Assembly: GCF_000485595.1 (NCBI RefSeq)
Contig: NW_014577828.1
Coordinates: 22,988-59,583 of the forward strand
Source: Priapulus caudatus
Taxonomy: Eukaryota > Priapulida > Priapulimorpha > Priapulimorphida > Priapulidae
Length of the DNA: 36,596 bases
Reading direction: 5' to 3'
The notes below the pieces were generated by a model that had not been told where the DNA came from, did no database searches, and saw nothing but the letters and a program-made list of their open reading frames with translations. The position numbers were made by a program, and so were the translations under genes. This document shows, piece after piece, positions 1-12,865 of the stretch (the stretch's first letter is position 1; every line of letters starts with the position of its first letter).

Positions 1-65
1 CATGTAACACATGTAATACCTGTAATACATGTGTAATACATGTAATACATGTGTAATACACATGC
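1..65. repeat. short AT-rich tandem repeat (TGTAATACA-like)
   Basis: The first ~65 bases repeat a 9-11 base unit of the form TGTAATACA / CATGTGTAATA with small variations. The window starts inside it, so its full length is unknown. It looks like a degenerate microsatellite; no function can be inferred. Confidence 0.7.
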
Positions 66-959
66 AAAGATGTGTAATCGTTGTAAGCATCGTTGCAAGC
101 ATCGTTGTAAAATTGTGGTGCAGTTTTGTTACCTCCCGTCTACGGTGGCGGGTTAGTTACGCATACCTCTTTCTTGCGAATGCAACCCTGTATTCGTTGC
201 CGTGACCGTCATCATTTCTTTGTCTGGCGTCGTGCCATTACAGTCAATAGATACTACCATTGCACTACCATTTCGCTCGTGAAATTCCCAAAAAACAAGG
301 AGCCATTGCGTGTGTTGATGCGTGCAAGCTGTGCTCAAAGTCACAACACGTTATGAATACGTAATGAGTAAGCTTCTCCCCCCCACCCCCGTCCTATCCG
401 GCATTTCGTGTTCAGGAGAGATTCGTCACCGTGACTCCTCAGGGGATGGGGGGGGGGGGCCCTAGCTAGAATTATTTATATGCTCCTAGGTTGTTTCCTG
501 CATCGAAAATGTTTACGCTCGTTCGTTTAAGATCGAACCTCGAAACAAGCTCAAACTTTGGGGCAGGGTTCTGTTAGATTAGGCGGCGTTCTCCGTCACG
601 AACTTCCGTCGTGGCACCGCAACTTTCGGCGATCGGGGGGGGGGGCGAGTCTCATCTTGCCGGATGTTGGACAGGAGAGGCAGGCGCAGCTGTGTAACGG
701 ATTGTCGCGCGGGACGTCTCCCCCCACCACCTCCGACGACCCCTAGCGGTCGTCGTTCCCGGCTCGTATGAACCTGCGACGTCGAAAACGCTCGCGCGCG
801 CGGTTTTCACCCAGGTGCCAACGCTGCGGTCATCGGAATTCCACTTCCCGCAGCAGCGTGTGTGTGTGCGTGTCCGGCACGTGTACAGTGTAATAATGTA
901 AATAATGTAAATACTTTAATTATTCGACGAAAAGCCAGGCGTCGCAACAACGAGTCGCG
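66..959. other. intergenic DNA, no gene recognised
   Basis: Mixed-composition DNA with several G or C homopolymer runs (around 378-386, 446-460 and 636-645). Open frames of 60-76 codons occur but have no recognisable domain, splice context or similarity I know. I see no RNA gene. Confidence 0.6.
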
Positions 960-1335
960 AGCGAGCGGTTAGCGATTCGCCTCGCGACGCGGAAACCCCC
1001 TCCCACCGACCCCCTCATCCGGCGAGTGCTGCTCGCTTATCGTGACCGTCGCAGCTCGAGACGTGAGCGGCGGCTTGCACGCGTGAACACGGCTGATGGA
1101 AGCTCGCGCGGGGTTTTTCTCCGTCGCGGTGGGAAAGCGACTCGGAAGTTCGGTGACGCGGTGGCGCCCCCTGCGCACGCGATCGCGACGTTTTCCCCTG
1201 CGTCGGCGAACCACCCCGCGCATCCGGCGCAAACGATAACGCGAAGAGTACCTAATGAAAGGAGAGTGACCCGCAGCGGGGGAGCGAGAATTCGTTCGGA
1301 AGCCCGATCGCCCCCCGATTTCGCGCACGTAGTAT
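960..1335. other. CpG-rich GC-rich patch
   Basis: CpG dinucleotides are dense here compared with the AT-rich DNA on both sides (1336-2500). Overlapping open frames of 112-133 codons on both strands are explained by the scarcity of AT-rich stops. Such a patch could be the promoter or first exon of a gene lying to the left, or GC-rich exonic DNA, but no coding similarity is visible. An NRF1-like TGCGCACGCG occurs near 1172. Confidence 0.35.
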
Positions 1336-1493
1336 TTTTACCAACGCCATTGTTCACAAAATAAACTCGTGGCATTTTTTTTATTATTACACAAGTTCTT
1401 TGTTTCTTTGCATTCCCTCCATACACCGTATAATACATATCCAGGCGAAGTGACGGAAGGACGATGACCGCCCGTCATCGGAACACGCTTGCA

Positions 1494-1517
1494 TATATAT
1501 ATATATATATATATATG
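1494..1517. repeat. (AT)n microsatellite
   Basis: About eleven AT dinucleotides in a row. Confidence 0.9.
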
Positions 1518-2645
1518 CGTCAGATGGTTGCAGAGCGATAACCAAGTTAATAAACGCAGGCTTTGCTATTATCAACTGGGACGAGAACACCCAGAGGCTA
1601 CTTATGATGAAATTAAGGTCAGAGCTTCTACGAAAAAACTAGTTTTGCAACAAGCGCTAAACGAGGGTCAATCGGCAGTTCTCCAGCACGTAAGATGAAC
1701 TGCAGCAGTACATTAGAAACGCGCGTTCCCTCGCCGGGACGCGCAGCTGCGCATAGCTACGTTCTATTGTTCGGTCGCGCGGCCTACCGCGAGACGTAAC
1801 GCTCCTTAGATAACATTTAACAAGTGTTCAGATTTGTGCGAAAAGAGTACAGTTAGAAATATGCGGATATTTATACTGTTGGCGAGTCGCCACGCGTCGT
1901 TGTTACAAAATGTTCGATTTAACACTATATACATGTTATTCAGTTTATTATAAACGTCTACTGTATTATGGATAATATGAACTCTTATTAAACACGATCT
2001 ATACAGACACTGATAAAAACCTGACAGCATTGTAGTTGATACTTCCAAATGTTCTCCCAGTGCATTCCATCGGTACAAAATATCGACGGTTACTCGTAAA
2101 CGACAGGTAGTGGGAGAATAAGAATGAAAGAACTAAGAAAACATCAAAAGTCTGTGTATTTAATATTAGATTTTCCATGATCTTTACTATTTATAAATGA
2201 AGGCTATTACAGTCTATTAAGTTGTTTAATCACTGGGTTACATAAATAATTTGTCCACACCATTACAAGTAAGTATTCGTTTACCTATGCAAATACACAT
2301 GTTTTTTCAAATATTAATGCTAAATGCGGTATCAGTTTTTACAGTGCTGTGGCGTCAAAACTGCGAAAAACTTTACAAAACTCCACCCGCCTGAATATTC
2401 CAACAAACAGCTGCAGGACACGATATATATATTTGGTACAAAAATGCCAGCTGTCGGCCTAGGCCAAAAATCCACCAGGGTAACAATATATATATACCAT
2501 GGAGTAACAAAGAATTCCGCCGTTCAGTCACACGCGTGCGTAGGCAGGCGACAGTCGCACATACGCCCCTCCCCGCGTTGCCGCGTCCTCACCTCCCCCG
2601 CGCCGCGTCCTCGCACGCACGCCCACTCCCCTCGTAAATTCACTA
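1518..2645. other. 3' flank / probable 3' UTR of the GATAD2 gene
   Basis: AT-rich non-coding DNA downstream of the GATAD2 stop codon on the minus strand. A minus-strand AATAAA (plus-strand TTTATT at 1944-1949) could be a polyadenylation signal about 0.7 kb after the stop, but other AT-rich hexamers exist nearby, so the 3' end is unresolved. Nothing else is recognised. Confidence 0.35.
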
Positions 2646-4650
<2,005 letters not shown>

Positions 4651-4841
4651 CTGAAACGCACGAGGGAAAGCAGACGACGGATTCAGTAAGAGCGTTGTCG
4701 TGGCGTTCAGGTGTTTAAGACAACACGCGCGTAGCCGTCGCGGGATTGCAAACGACGTTATTATGCAAGTTTGTAGATATTTAGTGCATCACACGATAAA
4801 TCGTTGAAATTCTATTGGATAATGTCGCAGGTACTATGAAA
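4651..4841. other. GATAD2 intron sequence upstream of the large exon
   Basis: Begins with the acceptor of the GATAD2 exon on the minus strand. No further GATAD2 exon is recognised here; an upstream first exon could be many kilobases to the right (see the promoter-like patch near 14.3 kb). Confidence 0.4.
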
Positions 4842-4871
4842 CAATAGTGCCCGCCTGAGCGGCACTATTGC
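4842..4871. repeat. imperfect hairpin sharing a core with the next one
   Basis: CAATAGTGCC and GGCACTATTG form a 10-bp stem around a ~9-base loop. The AGTGCC core recurs in the 30-bp hairpin at 4998-5061, so the two may be ends of one small element of about 220 bp. Confidence 0.7.
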
Positions 4872-4997
4872 TTGGCGCGCATTGTTTATTATAACGCCTT
4901 GTGTTTAATACAAATTGAAATTGTTCGTTTTTAAGAAACTTTGTCTTATTCACTTCATATTTGCGAGTAGATTGCAAAGTCATGTGATGCACTAAAA

Positions 4998-5061
4998 ACA
5001 TTAATGCCTGTTGTTGGGGGCACTATGAGAGCATAGTGCCCCCAACAACAGGCATTAATGT
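4998..5061. repeat. perfect 30-bp hairpin
   Basis: The left arm 4998-5027 and right arm 5032-5061 are exact reverse complements around the four-base loop AGAG. The arm contains TTGTTGGGGGCACTATG. It could be a palindromic transposon terminus or a tiny MITE. It could also fold as RNA, but it lacks bulges typical of an animal miRNA precursor, and no promoter is evident. Confidence 0.95.
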
Positions 5062-5211
5062 ATAAATAGTATCATTTATACACTTACTATAATAATATAC
5101 CCTAAAATTCTAGGGTGTAGTATCCCTTCGAGACAACACGCGAGTAGTAACACAGTGGGAATACACACACGGCATGTGCTACACGTCGCAGCATTGCGAA
5201 TGACATGCCTA

Positions 5212-5983
5212 ATAACAAGAGCATATAAAGAAGGAGAGCGTACAACGATGAAATGCTGAAACCATGTTGCAGTATTAGTCGAATTAATAAACTTTCCCCG
5301 TTTTTATTTTGACGATTCTTTGCAGTATTATTGATCAGCTGTCCTACCTTGTTCATATAAAACAAACTGCATGTCCCTACGATGCCCCTACGCTGAGATA
5401 ATGAGCGGCGAAAATCTGGTATTTTCGCCGAACACCGACTCGACATTAGTCAGTACTGCGACCGACCCGCGTTCTGGTGATAGCTTCGGGAAACCTCGCA
5501 TGTTTCCGTCATTCATTGACAATGAAATTTATTTTCCTTCTACTATCTTTTCTCGCATTTCCAGTCATTGACACAGCCATTACTCCACAAAAACGTCTTG
5601 TTATTTATCGCCATGGTGATGACCCGCCCCTTACGCTGGATGTAGTAACGCTGTAGTAATAACGTATCGAGTCAGCGCTACACAGCGGCGACCGGAAGCA
5701 ACAAACAGTGCACAGAACGCGAGTTGGTCGCAGTGCTGACTAATGTCGACTCGGTGTTCGGCGAAAATACCAGATTTTCACCGCTCATTATCTCAGCGTC
5801 GTTATCAGGCATCGTAGGAACATGCGGTTTGTTTTATATGAACAAGGTAGGACAGCTGATCAATAATACTGCAAAGAATCGTCAAAATCAAACGGGAAAA
5901 GTTTATTAATTCGACTAATACTGCAACATGGTTTCAGCATTTCACCGTTGTACGCTCTCCTTCTTTATACGCTCTTGATAATA
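5212..5983. repeat. fold-back element with ~265-bp inverted arms
   Basis: The left arm 5212-5476 and right arm 5713-5983 are near-identical reverse complements (a few substitutions and 1-6 base indels) around a ~236-bp spacer. Both arms carry a readable segment containing LFYMNKVGQLINNTAKNRQN, which is simply the same DNA twice; I recognise no protein family. Long inverted arms without a transposase fit a fold-back or MITE-like non-autonomous element. Confidence 0.9.
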
Positions 5984-7160
5984 ATATGAGTCTCAGGCAG
6001 AATTTTCGAATCACAGACAATGACATGAGCTCGCACCAGCCTTTGTGAAGGAAATGTATTTTCGCTACGTATGTATGTACACTCCTAAACAAACCCCTTA
6101 CCTATATCATGAGTGAGATAAAAATATGATAATCCGTACCACGTCACCGTGACAACGATATGGGCTACCTACTAGAAAGTATGCATTAAACTGTATGTTA
6201 CTGTATACATATATTGTATACTATTACTATTGTGTAATATGTATTAGGGTTGAATGTATAATGTAAATATAATGTAAATGTATTGCTGATTTTGTTCGTA
6301 AACACACCTATCACGCACTCCGGAGTCTTCACCATCACAAAGTTTCATTTTCTTTGGTTCTCTGGAAAAAAACGAGAATTCAAAATATTATTCACAACAA
6401 AAATGCAAGTAAGTGCACGAATACGCCCATCGCAGGAAAATTTAGCAGGATAAAAAAATCAATTCATGTACAGCCACTCCCTCTACTAAAAATGGAACAG
6501 AACAGCAGGCATGAATTAGACGCCTGTTAATAGAAGACATCTTGACCAATTAGCTACGTACAAAGCACAGCAGTGGTGAAATGAGAGATATGCTTACGTT
6601 AATTGTAGAGGAATGTGAAGAAATACGACAATTCACTGATAATTAGCAAGTAAATACATATATATATATATACGTGAGTAAACACATGGCACAAACACTG
6701 TATAAAGCACAAAAGTGTTCAATACTCTTCTGTGAAAAGCACTCCGCGCTGCCAAGACAACTGTTTATAATCAATAATTTACCTGCAAATGGCCTAGCAT
6801 CTCCACCTAGTGGCAAATATTTTGCCTTTTATTTTTAAAGAGATCTTTTTAATAAATTAATCGATATAACGCGCGCGCGCAAACGTCTGTGCAATCTTCA
6901 TTTTCCGCGTTCACGTATTTGAAGAAATCCCTCATCTGGCAGTTGCATCGCCGCGTAGGCTGCTCGTCTGATCCTTAATTGCAAATGTAACCTACAGTAC
7001 TGTACTTACTAGTAGCTACTTAGCTGCGCTGCCCCAACTCCTCGGAAATGCTTCTCATACTAAAGCTGGGCATGATGTGTGCACCTAACGTACATGTATG
7101 TATACGAGAAGAGCAGCGGCAACGCGTGTTTGGGGTGAACCCCCCGCCTACCCTACTCTA
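5984..7160. other. AT-rich non-coding DNA
   Basis: No gene is recognised. Contains a short (AT)n run at 6656-6672 and a (CG)n run near 6871-6880. A run of CTACT units lies at about 7148-7172. Confidence 0.6.
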
Positions 7161-7289
7161 CTCTACTCTACTCCAGCTAGAAGGTTCACGAGAGAGCGTG
7201 CGTACAAATCTACGTCAACTGAACGAGTTAACTTGGCGAAAGTGATATACAAGATGAAATATTCATGTTTGAAATTGGTTTCTCCAGAG

Positions 7290-7382
7290 AAGAGAGGGGG
7301 AGGGGGAGAGACAGAGAGAGACACAGAGAGAGAAAGACATACAGACAGACAGACAGAGAGAGAGAGAGAGAGGAGGGAGAAG

Positions 7383-7413
<31 letters not shown>

Positions 7414-7423
7414 GAGGGAGAAG

Positions 7424-7454
<31 letters not shown>

Positions 7455-7464
7455 GAGGGAGAAG

Positions 7465-7495
<31 letters not shown>

Positions 7496-7502
7496 GAGGA
7501 AG

Positions 7503-7561
<59 letters not shown>

Positions 7562-7563
7562 GA
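7290..7563. repeat. GA-rich microsatellite with higher-order unit
   Basis: An almost pure purine (GA)n tract. Between 7345 and 7520 it is organised as a repeating ~59-base unit in which a (GA)n run is punctuated by GAGGAGGGAGAAGGAGAGACAG. Long open frames reading RERERE/SLSLSL across it are composition artefacts. Confidence 0.95.
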
Positions 7564-7980
7564 GGCGATGTCAACAACGCACAGAAGAAAGAGTCAGTCA
7601 GCGGACAGAGGGTCCAGTTACAAAGTAGCGGCGCGCGTGAATACGTAACGTGCGTGCGAAGCATTCGCCGCAAATCTCTAAGGCACACGCGCGCGCATTT
7701 CAAAACATATTAATCTTAACCCCCTCCGCCCCTAAACTACAAGGAGGCAGCGATACTGCACGTACGGGTTAAGCTCCAGTTCATCAGTTAAGAATCCATC
7801 CTGCAGATGATCTCGCTCCCTCTTTAATCGTTCCTGCACATCCTCGGCCATGATTTCACTGCAACTGCAAGAAACAAAAACGTCGCATTGAACGATCGCG
7901 TCGACTCTCTAAAAAGACGGCGCCTTTAGTCTCTCGCCTCTCTAAAAAGACGGCGCCTTTCGTCTCTCGCCTCGCCGAGC
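7564..7980. other. non-coding spacer between two satellites
   Basis: No gene is recognised. A 33-34 base segment with TCTCTAAAAAGACGGCGCCTTT is duplicated in tandem at 7905-7965. Confidence 0.6.
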
Positions 7981-9170
7981 ACGAACGCACGAACGCGAGC
8001 GACATACAGCGCGCACAGATGCTAGTCACGTACAGCGAGCAAGAGTCACGTACAGATGTGAGCGATGTACAGCGTGCACGAGATACGTACAGACGCAAGC
8101 CACGTACAGCGAGCACGAGATACGTACAGACGCAAGCCACGTACAGCGAGCACGAGATACGTACAGACGCTAGTCACATACAGCGAGCAAAAGCGCACAC
8201 ACGCTAGCCATGTACAGCGGACACGAGCGTGCAGACGCTAGCCACGTACAGCGAGCACGAGCGCACAGACGCTAATCACGTACAGCGGACACGAGTGCAC
8301 AGACGCTAGCCACGTACAGCGGACACGAGCGCACAGACGCTAGCCACATACAGTGCGCACAAGCGCACAGACGCTAGCCACACACAGACGCGAGCGACGT
8401 ACAGCACGCACGAGATACGTACAGACGCTAGTCACGTACTGCGGACACGAGAACGTAGAGCAAGCACGAGCGCACAGACGCTAGCCACGTACAGCGGACA
8501 CGAGATACGTACAGATGCGAGTCACGTGCAGCGAGCATGAGATACATAAAGACGTGAGCCATGTACAGCGCACACGAGAACGTACAGTGAACACGAGCGC
8601 ACAGACGCTAGTCACGTACAGCGGACACGAGAACGTACAGCGAGCACGAGCGCACAGACGCTAGCCACATACAGCGCGCACGAGCGCACAGACGCTAGCC
8701 ACATACAGCGAGCACGACCGCACAGACGCTATCCACATACAGCGCGCACGAGCGCACAGACGCTATCCACATACAGCGCGCACGAGCGCAAACGCGAACG
8801 ACGAGCGCACAGATGCGAGTCACGTACAGCGGACACGAGCGCACAGACGCGAGCGATGTACAGCGGACACGAGCGATGTACAGCGGACACGAGCGCACAG
8901 ACGCGAGCGATGTACAGCGGACACGAGCGCACAGACACGAGCAATGTACAGCGGGCACGAGTGAACAGATGCGAGCGATGTACAGCGGACACGAGTGCAC
9001 AGACGCGAGCGATGTACAGCGGACACGAGCGCACAGACGCTAGCGATGTACAGCGGGCACGTGCGCACAAACGCGAGCGATGTACAGCGGAACGAGTCAC
9101 GTACAGCGAGCACGAGCGCATAGATGCGAGCGACGTACAGCTGGCACGAGTACAGCGCAACCCACGTAAG
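7981..9170. repeat. minisatellite, ~34/37-bp units
   Basis: About 1.2 kb of tandem units built on GCGCACAGACGCTAGCCACG followed by TACAGCGGACACGA. The phase is clearly 34 bp (for example 8250, 8284, 8318), with interspersed 37-bp units containing GATACGTACAGACG and shorter ~28-bp variants after 8860. Variant units cluster regionally, which indicates expansion by unequal exchange. Open frames of up to 178 codons on both strands arise because units lack stops; they are not genes. Confidence 0.95.
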
Positions 9171-9430
9171 GAATCGCGCTGTAGACGTGTGTAACGTGCG
9201 TTCGCCATAATCCTACGATCTCGACCCGAGCAGACACCACACGCGCTTCGATATGCGAAACTCATCTTACAGCAAACTACGCGATGAGACCAAAGACAGA
9301 CATGTATGTCCTATACGCCACAGTCACACGGAAGACCGGCGGAAGCGTAAAAGCGGTGTACGATCTAGGCTAGTCACGTCTATACCTACAAGTACAAGCG
9401 TGGACTAGTGAATAACTGAACAGGCCAAGT
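9171..9430. other. non-coding spacer
   Basis: Unique-looking DNA between two satellites. No gene or RNA is recognised. Confidence 0.5.
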
Positions 9431-9435
9431 GTGAT

Positions 9436-9900
9436 GCAGCACAGCCACTGCCACTGCGACCACCACCACCGCCACTGCCACCGCCCCCGTCACCACCACC
9501 ACCACCGCCGCCACCACTACCGCCAACATCATCACTGCGACCACCACCACCACCACTGCCACGCCCCCGTCACCACCACCACCACCGCCGCCACCACTAC
9601 CACTGCGACCACCACCACCACCACTGCCACCGCCCCGTGACCACCACCACCACCACCGCCGCGGTCACCACCACCACCACCATCACTGCGACCACCACCA
9701 CCACCACTGCCACCGCCCCCGTCACCACCACCACCGCCGCGGTCACCACCACCACCACCACCACCACCACCACCACTACCACTAACTGCACCATCACCAC
9801 CACCACCGCCGCCACCACTACCACCACCCCCACCACCGCTAACCCAACAACTACCACTAACTGCACCACCACCACCACCACCACCACCCCCGCCCGCTAC
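9436..9900. repeat. CCA/CCG trinucleotide-rich satellite
   Basis: (CCACCA)n interspersed with GCCGCC, CACTGCGAC and CCGTCACC in a loose higher-order pattern of about 72-78 bases. It is strictly purine-poor on the plus strand. It reads Thr- or His-rich on plus and Gly/Val-rich on minus; none of these frames looks like a real protein. Confidence 0.93.
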
Positions 9901-10290
9901 AGCAACCGTCAGGGCAACTCGACTTTTAAACGTAAGGAGCGTGCAGACATTTCTCTCTCTCTCTCGTGGGCCGGGGTTCACCATCACTAGGTTTAATTAC
10001 CCGTAACCTTGTCAGCCGTGCACGCGGGGGGACAGACAGGTCGGCCAACATTTATGACGTCAGACCATTTACGTGGCGGCAGGGTGCACCATGTTGGGCC
10101 GACTAAAAATAGACGCTAGAAAATAATACGGCGGTGATCGATGCCAGGCTGGTGGCAGTAACCGTGTGCATATTTCGGTGAACACAAGTGTACCGGGAGG
10201 CGAGAGTTCCGGCGTCACATAATTTCACCTAAAATTCGCTCGCAAAGCTCATTGCACACCATCACCGGATCTATCACTACTCGTACCCAC
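9901..10290. other. non-coding DNA
   Basis: No gene is recognised; a short CT run lies at 9952-9965. Confidence 0.5.
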
Positions 10291-10293
10291 TCC

Positions 10294-10297
<4 letters not shown>

Positions 10298-10349
<52 letters not shown>

Positions 10350-10380
10350 GTCTCCGTCTCTCTCTCGCTTTCTCTTGCTC
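10298..10380. repeat. (CT)n microsatellite
   Basis: About 24 uninterrupted CT units, then CTCTGTCTG and CTCTCGCTTTCTCTTG variants. Confidence 0.95.
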
Positions 10381-11700
10381 TGCTTTCCGTTCCATCTCTC
10401 GGAGAGATTCTAGTGCAATTGACAGGTCTTATATGTTCGTCACTGCGGCCATTATCACATTAACTACAAAATCAATACAGCACGTACGGTGTACATGTAT
10501 GTTACATGCAAAATACTTGCTGGCCGCGCGCACGTATGTTCTTATCATCACTCTGCCATTTTAGGGCTCCGCAGAACGAATGCTTCCCGACGTCTGCTCG
10601 TTTTTTTCAGACTGTATCCATTTGCTTTTTGAGAGCATGCATTTTCATATCATTTCCAATATCAGTGTGATACGTTCGCAATCGCAAACACCACAACCAA
10701 AAGTGGCATAAATAGATTAAATACGACAGATCAAATGGGTATAACACAGAGATTTTTCAGGGGACACTCTGAACTCTAAACGAGGGTTAGTAAAGGAAAA
10801 CTTCAAGTATCATTTATAGACAGGTGTCAGTTCTATAGAGCTGGTTATACGCTATAACTGTCACTCACGGGAAATGCCAAATGTGTTCTTTACAGACCTA
10901 CTCGATTGTACATGTACTTTTGAAAATGTAGAACAGGGAACTGTATATATAGATACGCAATGCAGTGAGATGCACAAAATTATACTATATACACATATTA
11001 TCATTAATACCATGTAACCATCATGAACTCTTGACATTACGAATCTGGCTGTAGATCTATGTAAAAACCATGCACTTTTTATGTGCTTTGTCATCATCTT
11101 TGTTGAAAACGAATATGTGTCATACCACGACATCCCAGGACATAAAAATTCATTCAAACACGGCACTCCCATCACGGCTAGTAGGTTTTTGTTGCCATTG
11201 CCAGTCTGGGAGATGATGGTAACAGATGGTGGCCACCCAACTCATTGTGTTAAACATAATTAAACACAAGTGACACACACACACGCACATACACAAGCTT
11301 ACACCGCTTCAATCGCCTGTATTTTGCAGACACCTGTCACTCCCAGACTAAGAACAGAACAAATGCACACAGAAATGTACATGAAGCAGAAGATGTGCAT
11401 GACGTACAGCTTTTACCCATTGCTTGTAGATGATTAAAATGCGATTTAAGACTGGTAATGAATGGAAAACAATTCAAAAGTACATGTATGTATACCAAGA
11501 TCATGGTATATACATTCGTTTCGTCTTCAATCTCTTATTTTTTCCGTCTTCGTTATAGTTGTTTGAACTTTGAACTTTGAAGACTAATATTTACGAGGTT
11601 ACGAGGTTATCATGATCTTCCATTATCTATTACATTTCAATCTATAGACGATTCGTGCGACCTTGCAGTGCACGTGCCTTCCATTGCTTTTTTCTTTCAA
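10381..11700. other. AT-rich non-coding DNA
   Basis: No gene is recognised. Open frames of 60-104 codons show no conserved motif. A short CA-type run lies at 11273-11284. Confidence 0.6.
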
Positions 11701-11701
11701 A

Positions 11702-11859
11702 TACAGTGGTCCCCTCTTCCTCGTGACTCTGAAACACCGACTCATCGCTTAAACGTCTTTAGAAAACGAACCTTATGCATGCTGCTATGCACGTGTTCCC
11801 CGCTTGGTCGCGACGTTTTCATGTGCCCGACCTGTCCCGATAAAGCCGGTACCACTGTA
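11702..11859. mobile_element. putative pogo/Tigger-type MITE with TA flanks
   Basis: 11704-11857 starts CAGTGGTCCC and ends GGTACCACTG, i.e. ~10-bp imperfect terminal inverted repeats directly flanked by TA on both sides (11702-11703 and 11858-11859). CAGTGGTACC-like ends with TA duplication are typical of pogo/Tigger-like Tc1-mariner elements. It is only ~154 bp long with no transposase, so non-autonomous. Confidence 0.6.
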
Positions 11860-12001
11860 TTTCATTACCCTAACTCTAATCCTATGATAAATAAAATTGC
11901 CAGGTACAATGTTGAACGTAGCCTATTCATACTGCACCTAAGAAGCGAGAAGTATTTTCTTAACAGCTTCAAATACATCAAACACTGTAACTTTAGCTGA
12001 G

Positions 12002-12245
12002 AGGGTCTATGTCCCCCGGGGTACTGCCGGGGGACATACCCTGGGTACGGTCCGGTATACCGGAACGTACCCTGGTACTATATTATATGCCGGACCGTAC
12101 CTCGCCTACTCCACTAACGAGTCTAGGGAGTCGCCTACCCCTGCTCCCTAACCCTAACCATATCAAATAGTGACCAGGGTACGTTCCGGTATACCGGACC
12201 GTACCCAGGGTACGTTCCGGCAGTACCCTGGGGGACATAGACCCT
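12002..12245. mobile_element. palindromic MITE, family A copy 1
   Basis: The ends AGGGTCTATGTCCCCC and GGGGGACATAGACCCT are inverted repeats. Sub-terminal CCCTGGGTACGGTCCGGTATA and GGTATACCGGACCGTACCC add further pairing. The interior holds TCGCCTACTCCACTAACGAG and a CCCTAACCCTAACC telomere-like tract (12146-12159). It is related, in the opposite orientation, to the copy at 12866-13524. There is no coding capacity. Confidence 0.85.
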
Positions 12246-12659
12246 ATGAGCGTAACTTTACTGTATATATAACTTCCACCGATTTCCAGACAATTTACAA
12301 ATATATATCGGTAACTTTCACCCAAACTCCAACACACATATATACATGGGATGTATGCAGACAATGGGAATCTTACCAATAAATTTAGGGTGTGCATCCA
12401 ATTCATTTTCACCTATGTACCATCTGAGGTTACCAGAAATCACCCATCATTGGACGAAAATTAACCTGAGTCTGGAGTCAAATACGCTCTGATAATTCTG
12501 CTGTACACAACCAAAAATAAAAAAGACATTCAATACAAAACCGATTTTCATGTTCCGAAATTGTACTCTGCAGCGGGTCCTATCGTACGGCAGACGATAA
12601 TTTATGTATTACTTCGGCATATTTATGTGCAAGTTATTGGGCACAAATTTTCTTGAAGG
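12246..12659. other. non-coding spacer between MITEs
   Basis: AT-rich with a few (TA)n stretches near 12260-12310. No gene is recognised. Confidence 0.5.
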
Positions 12660-12676
12660 GTGTTATTTACAGAGTG

Positions 12677-12840
12677 GCTATATGCCCGGCTGCCGGGCAC
12701 GGTCTTCGATTTCCTAAATGCTTGGCAGTTTTTAATTTTCAGCATTATCTCAAGTAAACAAGGGTTAGGGTTAGGGTTGAGAAAAGTTCTGCCGGGCATT
12801 TAGGAAATCGAAGACCGTGCCCGGCTGCCGGGCATATAGC
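12677..12840. mobile_element. 164-bp MITE, family B, with 45-bp inverted ends
   Basis: 12677-12721 and 12796-12840 are reverse complements over 45 bases with one mismatch; the ends read GCTATATGCCCGGC. The interior carries (TTAGGG)2-3 at 12762-12779. The direct repeat GTGTTATTTAC lies just outside both ends (12660-12670 and 12847-12857) and may mark the insertion or an older repeat. It has no coding capacity. Confidence 0.85.
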
Positions 12841-12865
12841 TACAGCGTGTTATTTACGCTCATAT

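Noticed and set aside
1026-1438. 112-133-codon frames on both strands
   Set aside because: CpG-rich composition keeps all frames open; no family similarity is visible.
4998-5061. miRNA precursor
   Set aside because: The stem is perfect with a four-base loop and no mismatches, and nothing indicates transcription; a palindromic mobile-element end is simpler.
7981-9170. CRISPR-like array appearance
   Set aside because: The units are contiguous with no unique spacers, in a eukaryotic, intron-rich context.
8695-9265. Repetitive open frames of 76-178 codons in the 34-bp minisatellite
   Set aside because: They are open on both strands in several frames because the unit lacks stops; there is no start context, domain or splice support.
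9431-9990. Gly/Val-rich and Thr/His-rich frames
   Set aside because: Trinucleotide satellite translated in different frames.
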